A stretch of 64,000 bases of DNA from Puniceicoccales bacterium Verruco_01 (lineage in GTDB: Bacteria; Verrucomicrobiota; Verrucomicrobiia; Opitutales; Oceanipulchritudinaceae). Of the stretch, positions 27,473-41,724 are shown in pieces (position 1 is the first letter of the stretch; the number at the start of each line of letters is the position of its first letter). The notes under the pieces are model-generated. The model was not told where the DNA came from. It did no database searches and saw only the letters and a list, made by a program, of their open reading frames with translations. The translations under genes were made by a program, and so were the position numbers. The stretch is from positions 1-64,000 of the forward strand of contig LVBV01000029.1 in NCBI GenBank assembly GCA_001604565.1. Direction: 5' to 3'.

Positions 27473-28540
27473 ATGGGAACCATTTACGAAAAGATCGTCC
27501 GCCCGGTCATATTTGCCACGACCGATGCCGAGGACGCCCACCACAACGCCGTGCAGTCGCTTGCGATCCTCTCGAAGGCGAGCGCCCTCTGCCGGATCAT
27601 GGAGCACTTCGCAAAGCCCTCCGGCACACGCCCCGTGGAGTTCGCGGGGCTCAAGTTCCCCAATTACGTGGGACTGGCGGCGGGCATGGACAAGAACGCC
27701 CAGTTCTGGCGGGCGGGGGCGGCCTTCGGCTTCGGCCATGTGGAGGTCGGCACCATCACCGCACACGCCCAGCCGGGCAATCCCAAGCCCCGGCTCTTCC
27801 GCTACCCGGAGTACGAAGCCATCATCAACCGGATGGGCTTCAACAACTTCGGAGCGGAGGTCGTCGCGGCGATCCTGCGCAAGGCGGGCGCCCACGCAAT
27901 CCGTCCCATTCCGCTCGGGGTCAACATCGGCAAGAGCAAGGTGACGCCGCTGGAGCACGCGGTGGGCGATTACGTGCAGAGCTTCAACCTTCTGGCGGAC
28001 TTCGCGGACTACGTGACGATCAACGTATCGAGCCCGAACACCCCGGACCTGCGCAAACTTCAGGGAAGCGCCTACCTGCCAGACCTTCTCGGAGCCCTCA
28101 AGGACGCCGACAAATCCCGCGCGGAAAAACTCGGCACGAAGTCCATCCCCATCTTCCTCAAGATCGCTCCGGACCTCACCTTCCCGGAGATCGACACGAT
28201 CCTCGCGAGCATCGCGGAGTTCGGCATCAACGGCATCGTGGCGACGAACACCACGATAGCGCGCCCCTTCGGCCTGGCCTCGAATGAAACGGGTGGCCTC
28301 TCGGGCAGGCCGCTGCGGGCGCGGTCGCTCGAAATCGTCAATTACATCAGCCGCGCCACGGCGGGGAAGCTGCCGATCATCGGCGTCGGCGGCATTTTCG
28401 ACTCCTCCGACGCCGCGCGCCTTCTCGACGCGGGGGCGGGCCTTGTCCAGATCTACACGGGCTGGGTGTACCGCGGTCCCTTCCTCCCGGCGGAGATAGC
28501 GCGCGACCTCGCCCCGCGCCAGAGGCCCTGGATCAGCTAG
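27473..28540 (+). CDS. pyrD: Dihydroorotate dehydrogenase (quinone), class 2
   Basis: Membrane-associated FMN enzyme of pyrimidine synthesis that oxidises dihydroorotate to orotate and passes electrons to quinone. The protein is 355 residues, class 2 length, with the N-terminal amphipathic region (YEKIVRPVIFATTDAEDAHH). FMN and substrate motifs are LAAGMDKNAQFW, INRMGFNNFG, INVSSPNTPDLRKLQ (catalytic Ser), FLKIAPDLT, GGLSGRPLR and IIGVGGIFDS. Class 2 implies a quinone pool, which is notable beside the anaerobic enzymes here. An earlier in-frame TTG at 27449 is less likely. lpxI follows 14 bases later. Confidence 0.95.
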   Translation: MGTIYEKIVRPVIFATTDAEDAHHNAVQSLAILSKASALCRIMEHFAKPSGTRPVEFAGLKFPNYVGLAAGMDKNAQFWRAGAAFGFGHVEVGTITAHAQPGNPKPRLFRYPEYEAIINRMGFNNFGAEVVAAILRKAGAHAIRPIPLGVNIGKSKVTPLEHAVGDYVQSFNLLADFADYVTINVSSPNTPDLRKLQGSAYLPDLLGALKDADKSRAEKLGTKSIPIFLKIAPDLTFPEIDTILASIAEFGINGIVATNTTIARPFGLASNETGGLSGRPLRARSLEIVNYISRATAGKLPIIGVGGIFDSSDAARLLDAGAGLVQIYTGWVYRGPFLPAEIARDLAPRQRPWIS

Positions 28541-28554
28541 TTTCCTAGTATTTC

Positions 28555-29430
28555 ATGCATCAGCTCTCCCGTTTCCTCCCCGACTCTTTCGATCCGTCCA
28601 AACCGGTGGCGCTCGTCGCCGGACGGCGCCAGTATCCGATCCTCCTTGCGCAAAAGATGCGCGCGGCTGGGGTTCCCGTACGCCTCATCGCCTTCGAGGA
28701 CGAGACGGCGGAGGAGCTCTGGAACAGCTTTCCCGAAGGCGAGAGGGTCCGCATCAAGCTCGGCCAGCTCGGCCATATGCTGAAGTCGATGAAGAAGCTC
28801 GGCGCCGCCTACGCGATCCTCGCCGGGCAGATCGCCCCGGGGAACCTCTTCCGCACGCAGGAGCTGCACCCGGACTTGAAGGCCCTCGCGATCCTCGCGC
28901 TTCTCAAGGAGCGCAACGCCGAGACGATCTTCGGGGCCATCTGCAAAGAGATTGCCGACATCGGCGTGGAGCTTCTGGACGCCCGCAGCTTCATGGACGA
29001 CGAGCTGGCCTCGCCGGGTGTCATGACCGGAGGGCGGCTCAAGGCGGACAGACACTGCATCGCCTTCGGTATCCGCATCGCGAAGGAAGTCGCCCGACTC
29101 GACATCGGGCAGGGCGTTGTGGTCCGCAAGGGAACGGTCCTTTCCGTCGAGGCCTTCGAGGGCACCGACGACATGCTCGCTCGCGCCAACAAGTACCGGA
29201 CGGACGGACTCGTTTTCGTCAAAACCCCCAAGACACGGCAGAACTGGCGCTTCGACGTCCCCGTCTTCGGCCTCTCGACGCTGGAGAGCATGGCCAAGAG
29301 CGGCATCGGCACCGCCGCGCTGGAGGTAAACGGAGCGATCGTGCTGGACCGCGCCGCCGTCCTTGCCGAGGCAAGGAAACTCGGCATCGAGCTCTACGGC
29401 TACACACCCGCCGAAGCCGAGGTGAAGTGA
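28555..29430 (+). CDS. lpxI: UDP-2,3-diacylglucosamine pyrophosphatase LpxI
   Basis: Lipid A pathway enzyme that splits UDP-2,3-diacylglucosamine to lipid X and UMP, doing the same step as the unrelated LpxH. The protein has 291 residues. Family blocks are PVALVAGRRQYPILLA at the N-terminus, LGQLGHMLKSMKKLGAAYA, AGQIAPGNLF, GRLKADRHCIAFG and the active-site-type GTVLSVEAFEGTDDML. LpxI is found in groups lacking LpxH, such as alphaproteobacteria, Chlamydiae relatives and other PVC bacteria, which helps place the organism. It follows pyrD closely and ends seven bases from the convergent envelope operon. Confidence 0.93.
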   Translation: MHQLSRFLPDSFDPSKPVALVAGRRQYPILLAQKMRAAGVPVRLIAFEDETAEELWNSFPEGERVRIKLGQLGHMLKSMKKLGAAYAILAGQIAPGNLFRTQELHPDLKALAILALLKERNAETIFGAICKEIADIGVELLDARSFMDDELASPGVMTGGRLKADRHCIAFGIRIAKEVARLDIGQGVVVRKGTVLSVEAFEGTDDMLARANKYRTDGLVFVKTPKTRQNWRFDVPVFGLSTLESMAKSGIGTAALEVNGAIVLDRAAVLAEARKLGIELYGYTPAEAEVK

Positions 29431-29436
29431 CGCTCC

Positions 29437-30174
29437 CTACGGCCCGATCACGATGCGGTAGTAGCCCGGCGGGAGAAGGTCGATCGCACCTCCCTCCAAC
29501 ACAAGATTCCGGAGCGCCGCGTCGAGGCTGTCGCTGCCCGTGCCGCTGGCGATAAGCGGGGCTCCCTGCGGGCCCTCCGCCGTCACGTGCACCCAGAATT
29601 CCGCCGGAGGCCAGAGCAGATCGCCCGCCTCGGGGATCGCCTGCGGAATCGTCCGCGCAAGGACAAGCGCGTCATCGCCTGCCCGGCGCACCTGGTAGCA
29701 CGCTCCGCGCGCGGGCAGTACCATTCCGGACAGGACGCCGTCGTCGCGACCAAGGGCGGAAAACTCCCCCATCGAACCGCGCGCGGGCAGGATTCCCGGC
29801 AGGGCCGTCGCCACCGGAACCGCCGGAGGATGCAGGCTCGCCTCCGACACGGAAATCTCCGCCCCAAAGAATTCAAAGGGGTCGGTCAGGGCGGGACTTG
29901 AGGCCGTGCCGTAGCTGCGCGCCGTGCTCCAGCGCGTGGGGAGGAAGAGCGGCGCCGAGTCGAGCAGCAGGGCCTGATCCATCGCCGTGTCCGCCGCCCC
30001 GCCCTGTTTCTGCAGGCTGATGAAAGGGGCCCTCGCGCGGTTCTCGGGAATCGTGAGGCCCTCGAAGGGCACGAGATTCCAGAGGGCAAGCGCACAGAGA
30101 AAGGCCAGCACCGCCGCCGCCCAGGCCCAGACCCAGGTTCTGGGAATCTTGTGACGTGGAACAGCGGGGATCAT
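29437..30174 (-). CDS. Uncharacterised single-pass membrane protein, TonB-like position
   Basis: A 245-residue protein with an N-terminal basic stretch and one membrane segment (about 13-31, TWVWAWAAAVLAFLCALAL). A long Pro/Ala-rich periplasmic part and a small C-terminal domain follow (SDSLDAALRNLVLEGGAIDL, then PPGYYRIVIGP). Its start overlaps the stop of the ExbD-like gene (ATGA, 30171-30174). Last position in an ExbB-ExbD operon and this topology suggest a TonB- or TolA-like force-transmitting protein. The usual TonB C-terminal motif is not recognisable, so this is inference from context. Confidence 0.5.
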   Translation of the reverse strand: MIPAVPRHKIPRTWVWAWAAAVLAFLCALALWNLVPFEGLTIPENRARAPFISLQKQGGAADTAMDQALLLDSAPLFLPTRWSTARSYGTASSPALTDPFEFFGAEISVSEASLHPPAVPVATALPGILPARGSMGEFSALGRDDGVLSGMVLPARGACYQVRRAGDDALVLARTIPQAIPEAGDLLWPPAEFWVHVTAEGPQGAPLIASGTGSDSLDAALRNLVLEGGAIDLLPPGYYRIVIGP

Positions 30175-30659
30175 TTTTCAAAAACGCCGCTTTCCTTTGT
30201 CAGCTCCTCGGCGGCAATCTGCATGGAGACAAAACCGCTGGCCCGCGCCGCCTCGGAAATGCGGACGAGCTGGGACAATGACGCGCGGGCATCCATCTTG
30301 AGAAGGAGCACGGGATTGTCGGCGGGATGGGTCTTGAGGAACGCTCGCAGCACCTCCTCCAGCGCACCCTCGCGGATCAGGTCGCCCCCGATCATGACCA
30401 TGCCCTCGCCGCTCGCGTCGCCGCTGGCCGGGGGCAGGACGGTGACGACCGCCGCCACCGGTTCCGGCACAAGGCCGCCCTGCACCGTGCGGGGCAGGCT
30501 GATGGGAATGCCCGGCGGCAGGAGAAACTGGGAGTCGAAAAGCGCGAAAAAGAGGCCCAGAAGCAGCACGTTCACGTAGGGCACCGGGTCCAGCCGGGTG
30601 TCCACCTTCCTCAAGTACCGCCGCAGGTTGAGCGGCGCGGTGAGCTTTTCCGCCTTCAT
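30171..30659 (-). CDS. ExbD/TolR-like protein lacking the usual membrane aspartate
   Basis: A 162-residue protein with ExbD/TolR topology: a short cytoplasmic tail, one membrane helix (about 25-45, PVPYVNVLLLGLFFALFDSQ) and a periplasmic domain ending in a peptidoglycan/TonB-system-like fold (LLKMDARASLSQLVRISEAA). In ExbD and TolR the helix carries an essential proton-carrying Asp in a P-x-x-D-V-x-L context. Here the matching residue is Asn30 (codon AAC). A further Asp occurs at position 42. The gene overlaps exbB by four bases upstream and the TonB-like gene by four bases downstream. Confidence 0.8.
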   Translation of the reverse strand: MKAEKLTAPLNLRRYLRKVDTRLDPVPYVNVLLLGLFFALFDSQFLLPPGIPISLPRTVQGGLVPEPVAAVVTVLPPASGDASGEGMVMIGGDLIREGALEEVLRAFLKTHPADNPVLLLKMDARASLSQLVRISEAARASGFVSMQIAAEELTKESGVFEK

Positions 30660-31315
30660 GCCTTCGGCGCGGGTTCGTCGGGTTTGGCGGGCTGCGGCAG
30701 GGTGAGGAGCTGGATCATCTCGTGCCCGGCGTACTCCATGTCGTTCACAAGCGCCCGCACGCGGCCCGAAAGGAAGTGGAAGGCAAGGTGCGCCACGGCG
30801 GACACCGCGATACCGAAAGCCGTGGAAACGAGCGCCGCCGCAAAACCGCCGGAAACCGCCCCCACATTCGCGTATGCGCCGCCCGCGTGAATGCCGAAGA
30901 AGGCGTCGATGAGCCCCAGCACCGTGCCGAGCAGGCCAAAGAGCGGCGCCACCCGCGCGATGGCCAGCATCGCCGAGACACGCCGTTCCAGCGCCGGGAT
31001 CTGCACGATGGCCGCGCCCTGGATGGCGCTCGCAATCTGTTCCGCGCCACGCTCGCGCGCCAGAAGAGCCGCCTTGATCACCGCCGCCACAGGCCCGGGA
31101 GTCTCCTCGCAGACGGTGAGCGCCTCCACGAGACGTCCCTTCTCCATCAGGTTCTTGATGCCCGCGAAGAAGGCGTCCGTGCGGATCTGCCCCTTGTGGA
31201 GATACAGGACTCGCTCCACGAAGATGAGCACCCCTACGAGCGCGACAAGGAGGATGGGCCACATCATGGGCCCGCCCTGCCGGAAAAGCGTGAGATCGAA
31301 ATGGAAATTCTGCAT
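30656..31315 (-). CDS. ExbB/TolQ-family proton channel protein
   Basis: Inner-membrane protein of 219 residues. The N-terminal helix (about 17-38, MMWPILLVALVGVLIFVERV) is followed by a cytoplasmic loop and two further helices (about 120-142 and 153-182). The conserved region VAPLFGLLGTVLGLIDAFFG, then GGFAAALVSTAFGIAVSAVA, is the MotA/TolQ/ExbB channel signature, including the conserved Thr residues. With the ExbD-like neighbour it would form an ion-driven motor feeding the TonB-like protein at 29437. Start and stop overlap or abut neighbours, so it belongs to the minus-strand envelope operon. Confidence 0.9.
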   Translation of the reverse strand: MQNFHFDLTLFRQGGPMMWPILLVALVGVLIFVERVLYLHKGQIRTDAFFAGIKNLMEKGRLVEALTVCEETPGPVAAVIKAALLARERGAEQIASAIQGAAIVQIPALERRVSAMLAIARVAPLFGLLGTVLGLIDAFFGIHAGGAYANVGAVSGGFAAALVSTAFGIAVSAVAHLAFHFLSGRVRALVNDMEYAGHEMIQLLTLPQPAKPDEPAPKA

Positions 31316-31329
31316 GCGGGAAAGGCGGT

Positions 31330-32061
31330 TTACCTGAACTTGTCGGCCAGTTTGGCGGCCAGATCGTTGTAGGCCTTCTTCTTGAGCTCAAGCTTCTGCC
31401 GGGTGAAATTGTAGTCGCTGCGGAGGCCGGAACTGGTCACGTCGCTCGTGAAAATCTCCGGGATCACGACGTCCCAGCTTCCCGTCTTCACGTCGAGGAC
31501 AAGCGCCCGCAGCCGGATGCGCATCATCTTGGTCGTATCCGGCACGAACATGCCGACGATCGGCACCCACGAGACCGCCGAACCCGCATTGTTCTTCTCG
31601 GTGCTTTCCAACACGCCCCAGACGACGACGATCGTATCCACGCCCCCCCCGGCGGCCCGCAGGCGCAGGGAAAGATCCATCCGTTTCGGCGCGTCAGCCG
31701 GACGCTGGCCGTCCATCGGGATCACCGTGTAATTCCGCGCGAAGGCGTCCATCATCTCCTGATCCGGCACCGGCGCGCCCGATTGCAGGAGCATCACGCG
31801 GCTTCCGGGATGGAGGAGGAAGCTGCGATCGCGCACGGCTGTGGCGATCTTTTCCTGCGTGATCTCGCCCTCGCCGGAAATTCCGATGAGGTCGGCTTCG
31901 GAAAGCTCGCCCCCCGTCCACGAGGGCTGGGCCACCACGGGCTGGTTGTAGCGGCGGGCTCCGCCGTTCTGGTAGTCGTTCGAAATCGACTCCGTCGTGC
32001 ACGAGGCAAGGGCAAGGAGCACTGCGCCGAAGGCCGAGAAAAGAAGGATTCGGTTTTTCAT
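31330..32061 (-). CDS. Predicted lipoprotein of the TPR/ExbBD operon
   Basis: A 243-residue protein with a lipoprotein signal peptide. The lipobox LASC places the modified Cys at residue 21 (ALLALASCTTESIS). The mature part is predicted to be outer- or inner-membrane anchored and has a repeated theme of beta-rich segments (RMDLSLRLRAAGGGVDTIVV, IRLRALVLDVKTGSWDVVIP) and a C-terminal helix rich in Lys. No known family is recognised. The open frame continues upstream, but the ATG at 32061 starts the signal peptide. Its place between the TPR protein and ExbB suggests a structural role in the same envelope machine. Confidence 0.7.
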   Translation of the reverse strand: MKNRILLFSAFGAVLLALASCTTESISNDYQNGGARRYNQPVVAQPSWTGGELSEADLIGISGEGEITQEKIATAVRDRSFLLHPGSRVMLLQSGAPVPDQEMMDAFARNYTVIPMDGQRPADAPKRMDLSLRLRAAGGGVDTIVVVWGVLESTEKNNAGSAVSWVPIVGMFVPDTTKMMRIRLRALVLDVKTGSWDVVIPEIFTSDVTSSGLRSDYNFTRQKLELKKKAYNDLAAKLADKFR

Positions 32062-32108
32062 GGGGTCGTCGGTTGTTGGGGAGGCGCCGGAGCGATGCAA
32101 TTGCGAGG

Positions 32109-34691
32109 CTACTGCTGGGTGCGGGGTTCGTCGAGGCGTTTCAGGCGGGCGCGAGCGAGGGCCCGTCCGGGAAGGTTGCTCTCCAGCATGAGGGTATAGA
32201 CGCGCCGAGCCTCGCCAAAGCGTCCCGCGCCCTCCAGAAGCTGGCCGAGCTCCACCGCCGCACGCGAGATCCAGTAGCGTCCGCGCGGAGAAAGGGCGGA
32301 GCCGGAAGCATCCGTCACATGGGAAGAGAGGAGAGACCAGTACGCGTCGATCGCGCGGACGCTGTCGCCCTGTTTGTCCACGTTGTAGGCCCACTTGAAG
32401 GAGGCCTCCGCAAGAAAATCCTGAGGCAGGTCGCGTCGCTCCATCAGGCGCTCGTAAACGGCAATGCCGTCCGCCCGGCGGGCCGGATTGGTGGCCGAGA
32501 GGGCGATGATGCAGTCCGCCCGGTCCATCTGCGCCAGGTGCAGGTCCGTGTGCGAGGGGAAGCGGTTCATCACGTCCTCGTAGGCGAGGAGAGCCGTGCT
32601 GAAGTCGTTGAGCTTGCGCAAAATGTCGCCCTGCCGCAGACGGGCGTGGAAAACGAGGTCACTCTGTGGATAGCTGCCAACGAGCCGGTCCAGAAGCTGG
32701 AGCGCCTCGCGGTAGGTGGCCTCCAGGCCGCGCTGCTCGGCGGAAAGCGCCGCCTCCCACAGGGCCACGGGGGCGAGGGCACTCTTCGGGTAGCGATCCG
32801 CAAGGGAAAGGAGAAGGCGTTGGGCGTCCACAAGGCGTTCCTTCCGCGCGAGGCTGCGCGCCTGAACGAGGTAGGAGTTCTGCGCCGCGACGCTGTCAGG
32901 ATAGGTGACGCGCAGGCCCTCGAAGGTGGCCTCCGCGGCGGCGTCGTCGCCTAGGGAGAGCTCGGCGCGCGCCTTGAGGAGCATCGTCTGGCTGGCGATC
33001 TCCGCCTTCAGCGCCGTTCCGGGAGCGCCGTCGCCCCCCCGGGCCAGCTCCTCCAGAATCGACCGGCACATCCCCGGCGTGCGCCCGCTCTGGCCCGCCT
33101 CAAGAGAAAGCTGGGCCTGCAACCACAAAAGGCGCAGGCGCAGCGTCGGCGGGGGCTGGCCGGCACCCGTGGCGGAAAGGAGCGTGTCCAGCCGTGCGAA
33201 GGCGTCCGCTTGCCTGCCCGCCGCACGCATCGCGTAAATGAGGTTCCACTCGGCCTTCCAGCGGCTTTCAAGGTCGATGGAAGGATCGCCCTGCGCCGCG
33301 TCCAGCGCGGAACGCGCCTCGTCGGAACGCCCCGCGCGGATGAGGGAGAGCACCATCTGGTAAAAAACGAGACCGCGATCCGGGACCGGTTCGTCAAAGG
33401 CGTCCGTGTAGGCGGCGGCGGCGTTGGCGAAGTCGCCGTTGAGGAAAAAACAGTCCGCGATGAGGACGCCGGTCTGGGCCCGCTCCAGACCGTCGGGGAG
33501 CTCGCCGCGCAGACCTCCCAGCGTGCTGGCCGCCGTGCGGTACTGCGGGGGCGTGCGGACAAAAGCGATGTAGGCCATCGTCCGGAGCACCGCGTGGCGC
33601 AGCGTGCTGGCCGGGAATTGATCGACGATGCGCTGCGCGTCGGCGGAGGAATCGTCGAAACGGCCGGCCTTGAGGGCGTTGTCCGCTCGCAGAAGAAGCA
33701 GCGCATCCATGAGCGGATGGGCGGGATTGGCGGAGATCACGGCGTCCAGCACGCTCCGGAAGACATCCGGGCCCGCGGCGTCCTCCGCGGAATAGAGCAT
33801 CGCCACCGAGTTCATCATGGAATGCCGGTCTGATGCGGGATTCATCAGGATTTCCCGCAAAGCTGTCCGCCCGCGCAGCGTCTCGGGACCTGCGAGCTGA
33901 GCTAGGAGGATCAGCAGACGCTCGCGCATGCCGCTCTCGGCCACGCCCGGATAGCCCAGTGCCTCGTCGATCACCGACAGGGCCTCCATCTGCCGGTCGG
34001 ACTTGGCCAAGGCCACAGCCAGAAGACGGGCGGCCTCGAAACCCTCCCTCTGCCCAGCGGCGGAACGCACTTTTTCGCGAAGGCTGCCGATCGTGTCCGA
34101 GGTGACGGGCCCCTTCTCCAGTTCGTCGCGAAGCATCGCCAGCTCCACGCGCGAGGAGAGATATTGCGGGGCGTTCTGCACGGCGCGCGCGTATTCGTCC
34201 GACGCCCCCTTTGCGTCACCCGAGGCCGCCTTCAACATGCCGAGCGCAAAGTGATACCACGGAATCGACTCCGCAGGCAGGGTGTTTTCGTCCAAGGGCG
34301 GGGAAAGGAGCGGGCGCGCCTCCTCTGTCTTGTCCTGCAAAAGCAGGGCCACGGCCATGTCCAGCTTCCACACCATCGTGGGGGCGGGATGTTGTGAAAG
34401 AAACAGCGCCGCATCCGCGCCGCGACCGGAGGCGCAAAGCGCCGTGGCGAGCTTGTGGACGAGATCGCCCTCCCCTCCCGCGGCCATCGCCCTCGCGTAC
34501 AGATCCGCCGCGACGGAGGGGAGCCCCGCCGAAAGGGCCTCGTTGGCCGAGGCAAGCGACACGGCTCCCTCAACCCGCCCCGTCGCCGGTTTGTCCGGTG
34601 CGGCGAGCGGCACGGCCCCCTGACCCGCGGCCCTCCCGGCAAGGAGGAGACCGCAAGAGAGGACTAGGCGAAGTACCGCTCGGATTTTCAT
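32109..34691 (-). CDS. Large exported TPR-repeat protein
   Basis: An 860-residue protein with a signal peptide (about residues 1-23, LRLVLSCGLLLAGRAAG) and helical repeats over most of its length. Many segments have the TPR spacing of small and aromatic residues, for example YHFALGMLKAASGDAKGASD, FHARLRQGDILRKLNDFSTA and AVELGQLLEGAGRFGEARRV. It probably acts in the periplasm as a scaffold. Placed just before a lipoprotein and an ExbB/ExbD pair, it recalls the coupling of CpoB-like TPR proteins to Tol-Pal systems, but it is three times as long. It starts 23 bases after gyrA on the same strand, so it may be expressed from the gyrase transcript. Confidence 0.75.
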   Translation of the reverse strand: MKIRAVLRLVLSCGLLLAGRAAGQGAVPLAAPDKPATGRVEGAVSLASANEALSAGLPSVAADLYARAMAAGGEGDLVHKLATALCASGRGADAALFLSQHPAPTMVWKLDMAVALLLQDKTEEARPLLSPPLDENTLPAESIPWYHFALGMLKAASGDAKGASDEYARAVQNAPQYLSSRVELAMLRDELEKGPVTSDTIGSLREKVRSAAGQREGFEAARLLAVALAKSDRQMEALSVIDEALGYPGVAESGMRERLLILLAQLAGPETLRGRTALREILMNPASDRHSMMNSVAMLYSAEDAAGPDVFRSVLDAVISANPAHPLMDALLLLRADNALKAGRFDDSSADAQRIVDQFPASTLRHAVLRTMAYIAFVRTPPQYRTAASTLGGLRGELPDGLERAQTGVLIADCFFLNGDFANAAAAYTDAFDEPVPDRGLVFYQMVLSLIRAGRSDEARSALDAAQGDPSIDLESRWKAEWNLIYAMRAAGRQADAFARLDTLLSATGAGQPPPTLRLRLLWLQAQLSLEAGQSGRTPGMCRSILEELARGGDGAPGTALKAEIASQTMLLKARAELSLGDDAAAEATFEGLRVTYPDSVAAQNSYLVQARSLARKERLVDAQRLLLSLADRYPKSALAPVALWEAALSAEQRGLEATYREALQLLDRLVGSYPQSDLVFHARLRQGDILRKLNDFSTALLAYEDVMNRFPSHTDLHLAQMDRADCIIALSATNPARRADGIAVYERLMERRDLPQDFLAEASFKWAYNVDKQGDSVRAIDAYWSLLSSHVTDASGSALSPRGRYWISRAAVELGQLLEGAGRFGEARRVYTLMLESNLPGRALARARLKRLDEPRTQQ

Positions 34692-34714
34692 GGCGGGAAC
34701 GCCGCTTGGGGAAA

Positions 34715-37150
<2,436 letters not shown>

Positions 37151-37186
37151 CGAAAATTTCCTTCGGGGGTTGTTCTCGCCTACCGT

Positions 37187-40068
<2,882 letters not shown>

Positions 40069-40854
40069 ATGCCGCGTGCGAAACTAGAATGGTGCGTCGT
40101 CCACCTCGGAGAGGATCTCAACTGGTGGGTGGACGAAACGAGCGACGAAATCCACTGGGACGTGGACGCGCTCGGAATCATCGACCCCCGCCAGCTCGGC
40201 CACGTGCTGGACCTTCTGGAGCCCCTGCGCGAATACGGCTACGAGCCCGAGAGCGCCGAGAACGCCTTCTTCACCTTCCGCATCGACCGCGAGCTCAAGG
40301 GCAACAAGGTGCGCCTCACGCGCCTCTCCGAATCGCTTTTCGAGACCGACGAGCACGTCTTCGCCCTGCCGGACATGACCGACGAGGAAAAGGGCGCCTA
40401 CGCCGACTTCCTCGACCAGATCAGCAAGGCGCGCGTCAAGATGCTGAACGACCTGATCGAGTTCGACCAGAACCTGACGGTGGACGAGCTGGAGGAGGCC
40501 ATCCGCGAGCGCCAGAACGCCGATTACTTCGAGGGACGCTCCGTGCATCCCTTCGTGGAGATCACCTCCATTCTCGAATACGTTCCGGAAGGCTACGAGC
40601 TGGACGTGGACGAGGAGCACGCCGCCGGCGGCGAGGAGGAGGGCCTTGAGGACATCCCGGACTTCGAGGAGGAGGGCGAGTCCCTTGAGGAGGACGAGAC
40701 GATGCACTGGGACGAGGACGACGCCAAGGAGGACGAGGAGGAGGAAGGCGTCGGAGAAGAGGAAGAGGGTGACGACGACGAGGAAGAGGACGACGAAGAA
40801 GAGGAAGAGGGTGACGAGGACTTCGAGGACGAATCCCCGCGCCGACGCAAGTAG
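40069..40854 (+). CDS. Uncharacterised protein with long acidic C-terminal tail
   Basis: A 261-residue protein. Residues about 1-180 look like a folded alpha/beta domain (LEWCVVHLGEDLNWWVDETS, LGHVLDLLEPLREYGYEP, RLTRLSESLFETDEHVF). Residues about 185-255 are almost entirely Glu and Asp, and the protein ends in RRRK. The GAG/GAC-rich tract (about 40612-40842) is a low-complexity region prone to length change. Acidic tails of this kind often contact basic proteins such as ribosomal or nucleoid proteins, or mimic nucleic acid. No family name can be given. It is the first plus-strand gene after the gyrB divergence. Confidence 0.75.
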   Translation: MPRAKLEWCVVHLGEDLNWWVDETSDEIHWDVDALGIIDPRQLGHVLDLLEPLREYGYEPESAENAFFTFRIDRELKGNKVRLTRLSESLFETDEHVFALPDMTDEEKGAYADFLDQISKARVKMLNDLIEFDQNLTVDELEEAIRERQNADYFEGRSVHPFVEITSILEYVPEGYELDVDEEHAAGGEEEGLEDIPDFEEEGESLEEDETMHWDEDDAKEDEEEEGVGEEEEGDDDEEEDDEEEEEGDEDFEDESPRRRK

Positions 40855-40953
40855 TTCACCTTGCCCTTCCCGCGAAACCGCGGGCGCGCTTCCGACGTTT
40901 CCCCGCCATGCCGGTTTCTCACCGGCGTGTCACTTCGCGCGAGGATGAGCAGC

Positions 40954-41724
40954 ATGGAAACCAAGTCGGAAGCCGTGCCCGGATGGGCCGTCCCGGGCCA
41001 AAGCCCGGAAAGGACGGCGCCCGCATCCGGCGCGAAGGCCGACCCCTTCCATTCCGGCATCGTGTACCGCATCACCGGCTGGCGCCAGTGGTGTCTTCTC
41101 TGGCCCGCGTCGCTTTTGCTACGCCTCTATTACGCGACGCTGCGCGTGAAGGTGAGCCCGCAGGAGGAGGCGATCCTGCGCGACACTTCGCGAGCCGTGG
41201 TGGGCATCACCTGGCACAACCGCTCCTTCATCATCCCCCTCATGTTCCGGCGCTTCCGCGGTGCGGAGCGCTGCCTGTGCCTAGTGAGCCCGAGCAGGGC
41301 CGCAGCGTGGGAGGAGGGGCTCTTCCGACTCCTTGGCATCCCGTCGGCGCGCGGTTCCTCCAGCCGACGCGGCATCGCGGCGATGCGGGAACTCCTGCAC
41401 GCCAGCGCCGCCGGGAGTGACGTCTTCATCTCCCCCGACGGCCCGACGGGGCCTCGCTATGTTTTCAAAAAAGGCGCGACAGTGGCCGCCCGGCTCGCGG
41501 GGACTCCGGTCCTGCTCTTCGGGGCGGAATCGGCAAGCGCGTGGCGCCCTCACACGTGGGACCGGCATTTTCTCCCCCTGCCCTTCTCGCGCGTCACCTT
41601 CCGGGCGCGCCTTGTGGAAAACGCGGAACTTTTTGACGGGAAAAGCGACGAGGAGGTCTCGCGCCTGCTCGGAAATCACCTTAGCCTCATCAACACCGAT
41701 CATGGAGACTCCGCAGAACGATAA
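40954..41724 (+). CDS. DUF374-type lysophospholipid acyltransferase family protein
   Basis: A 256-residue protein with one hydrophobic segment (about 46-62) and the DUF374 acyltransferase motifs: GITWHNRS (His88), a Ser/Arg-rich middle (GSSSRRGIAAMRELL) and SPDGPTGPRYVFKKGA (161-174). This family is thought to act in outer-membrane lipid or lipid A acylation in several phyla. The ATG at 40954 has GAGGA eight bases upstream and is preferred over in-frame starts at 40861 and 40945. Its end overlaps the next small gene by 23 bases. Confidence 0.85.
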   Translation: METKSEAVPGWAVPGQSPERTAPASGAKADPFHSGIVYRITGWRQWCLLWPASLLLRLYYATLRVKVSPQEEAILRDTSRAVVGITWHNRSFIIPLMFRRFRGAERCLCLVSPSRAAAWEEGLFRLLGIPSARGSSSRRGIAAMRELLHASAAGSDVFISPDGPTGPRYVFKKGATVAARLAGTPVLLFGAESASAWRPHTWDRHFLPLPFSRVTFRARLVENAELFDGKSDEEVSRLLGNHLSLINTDHGDSAER

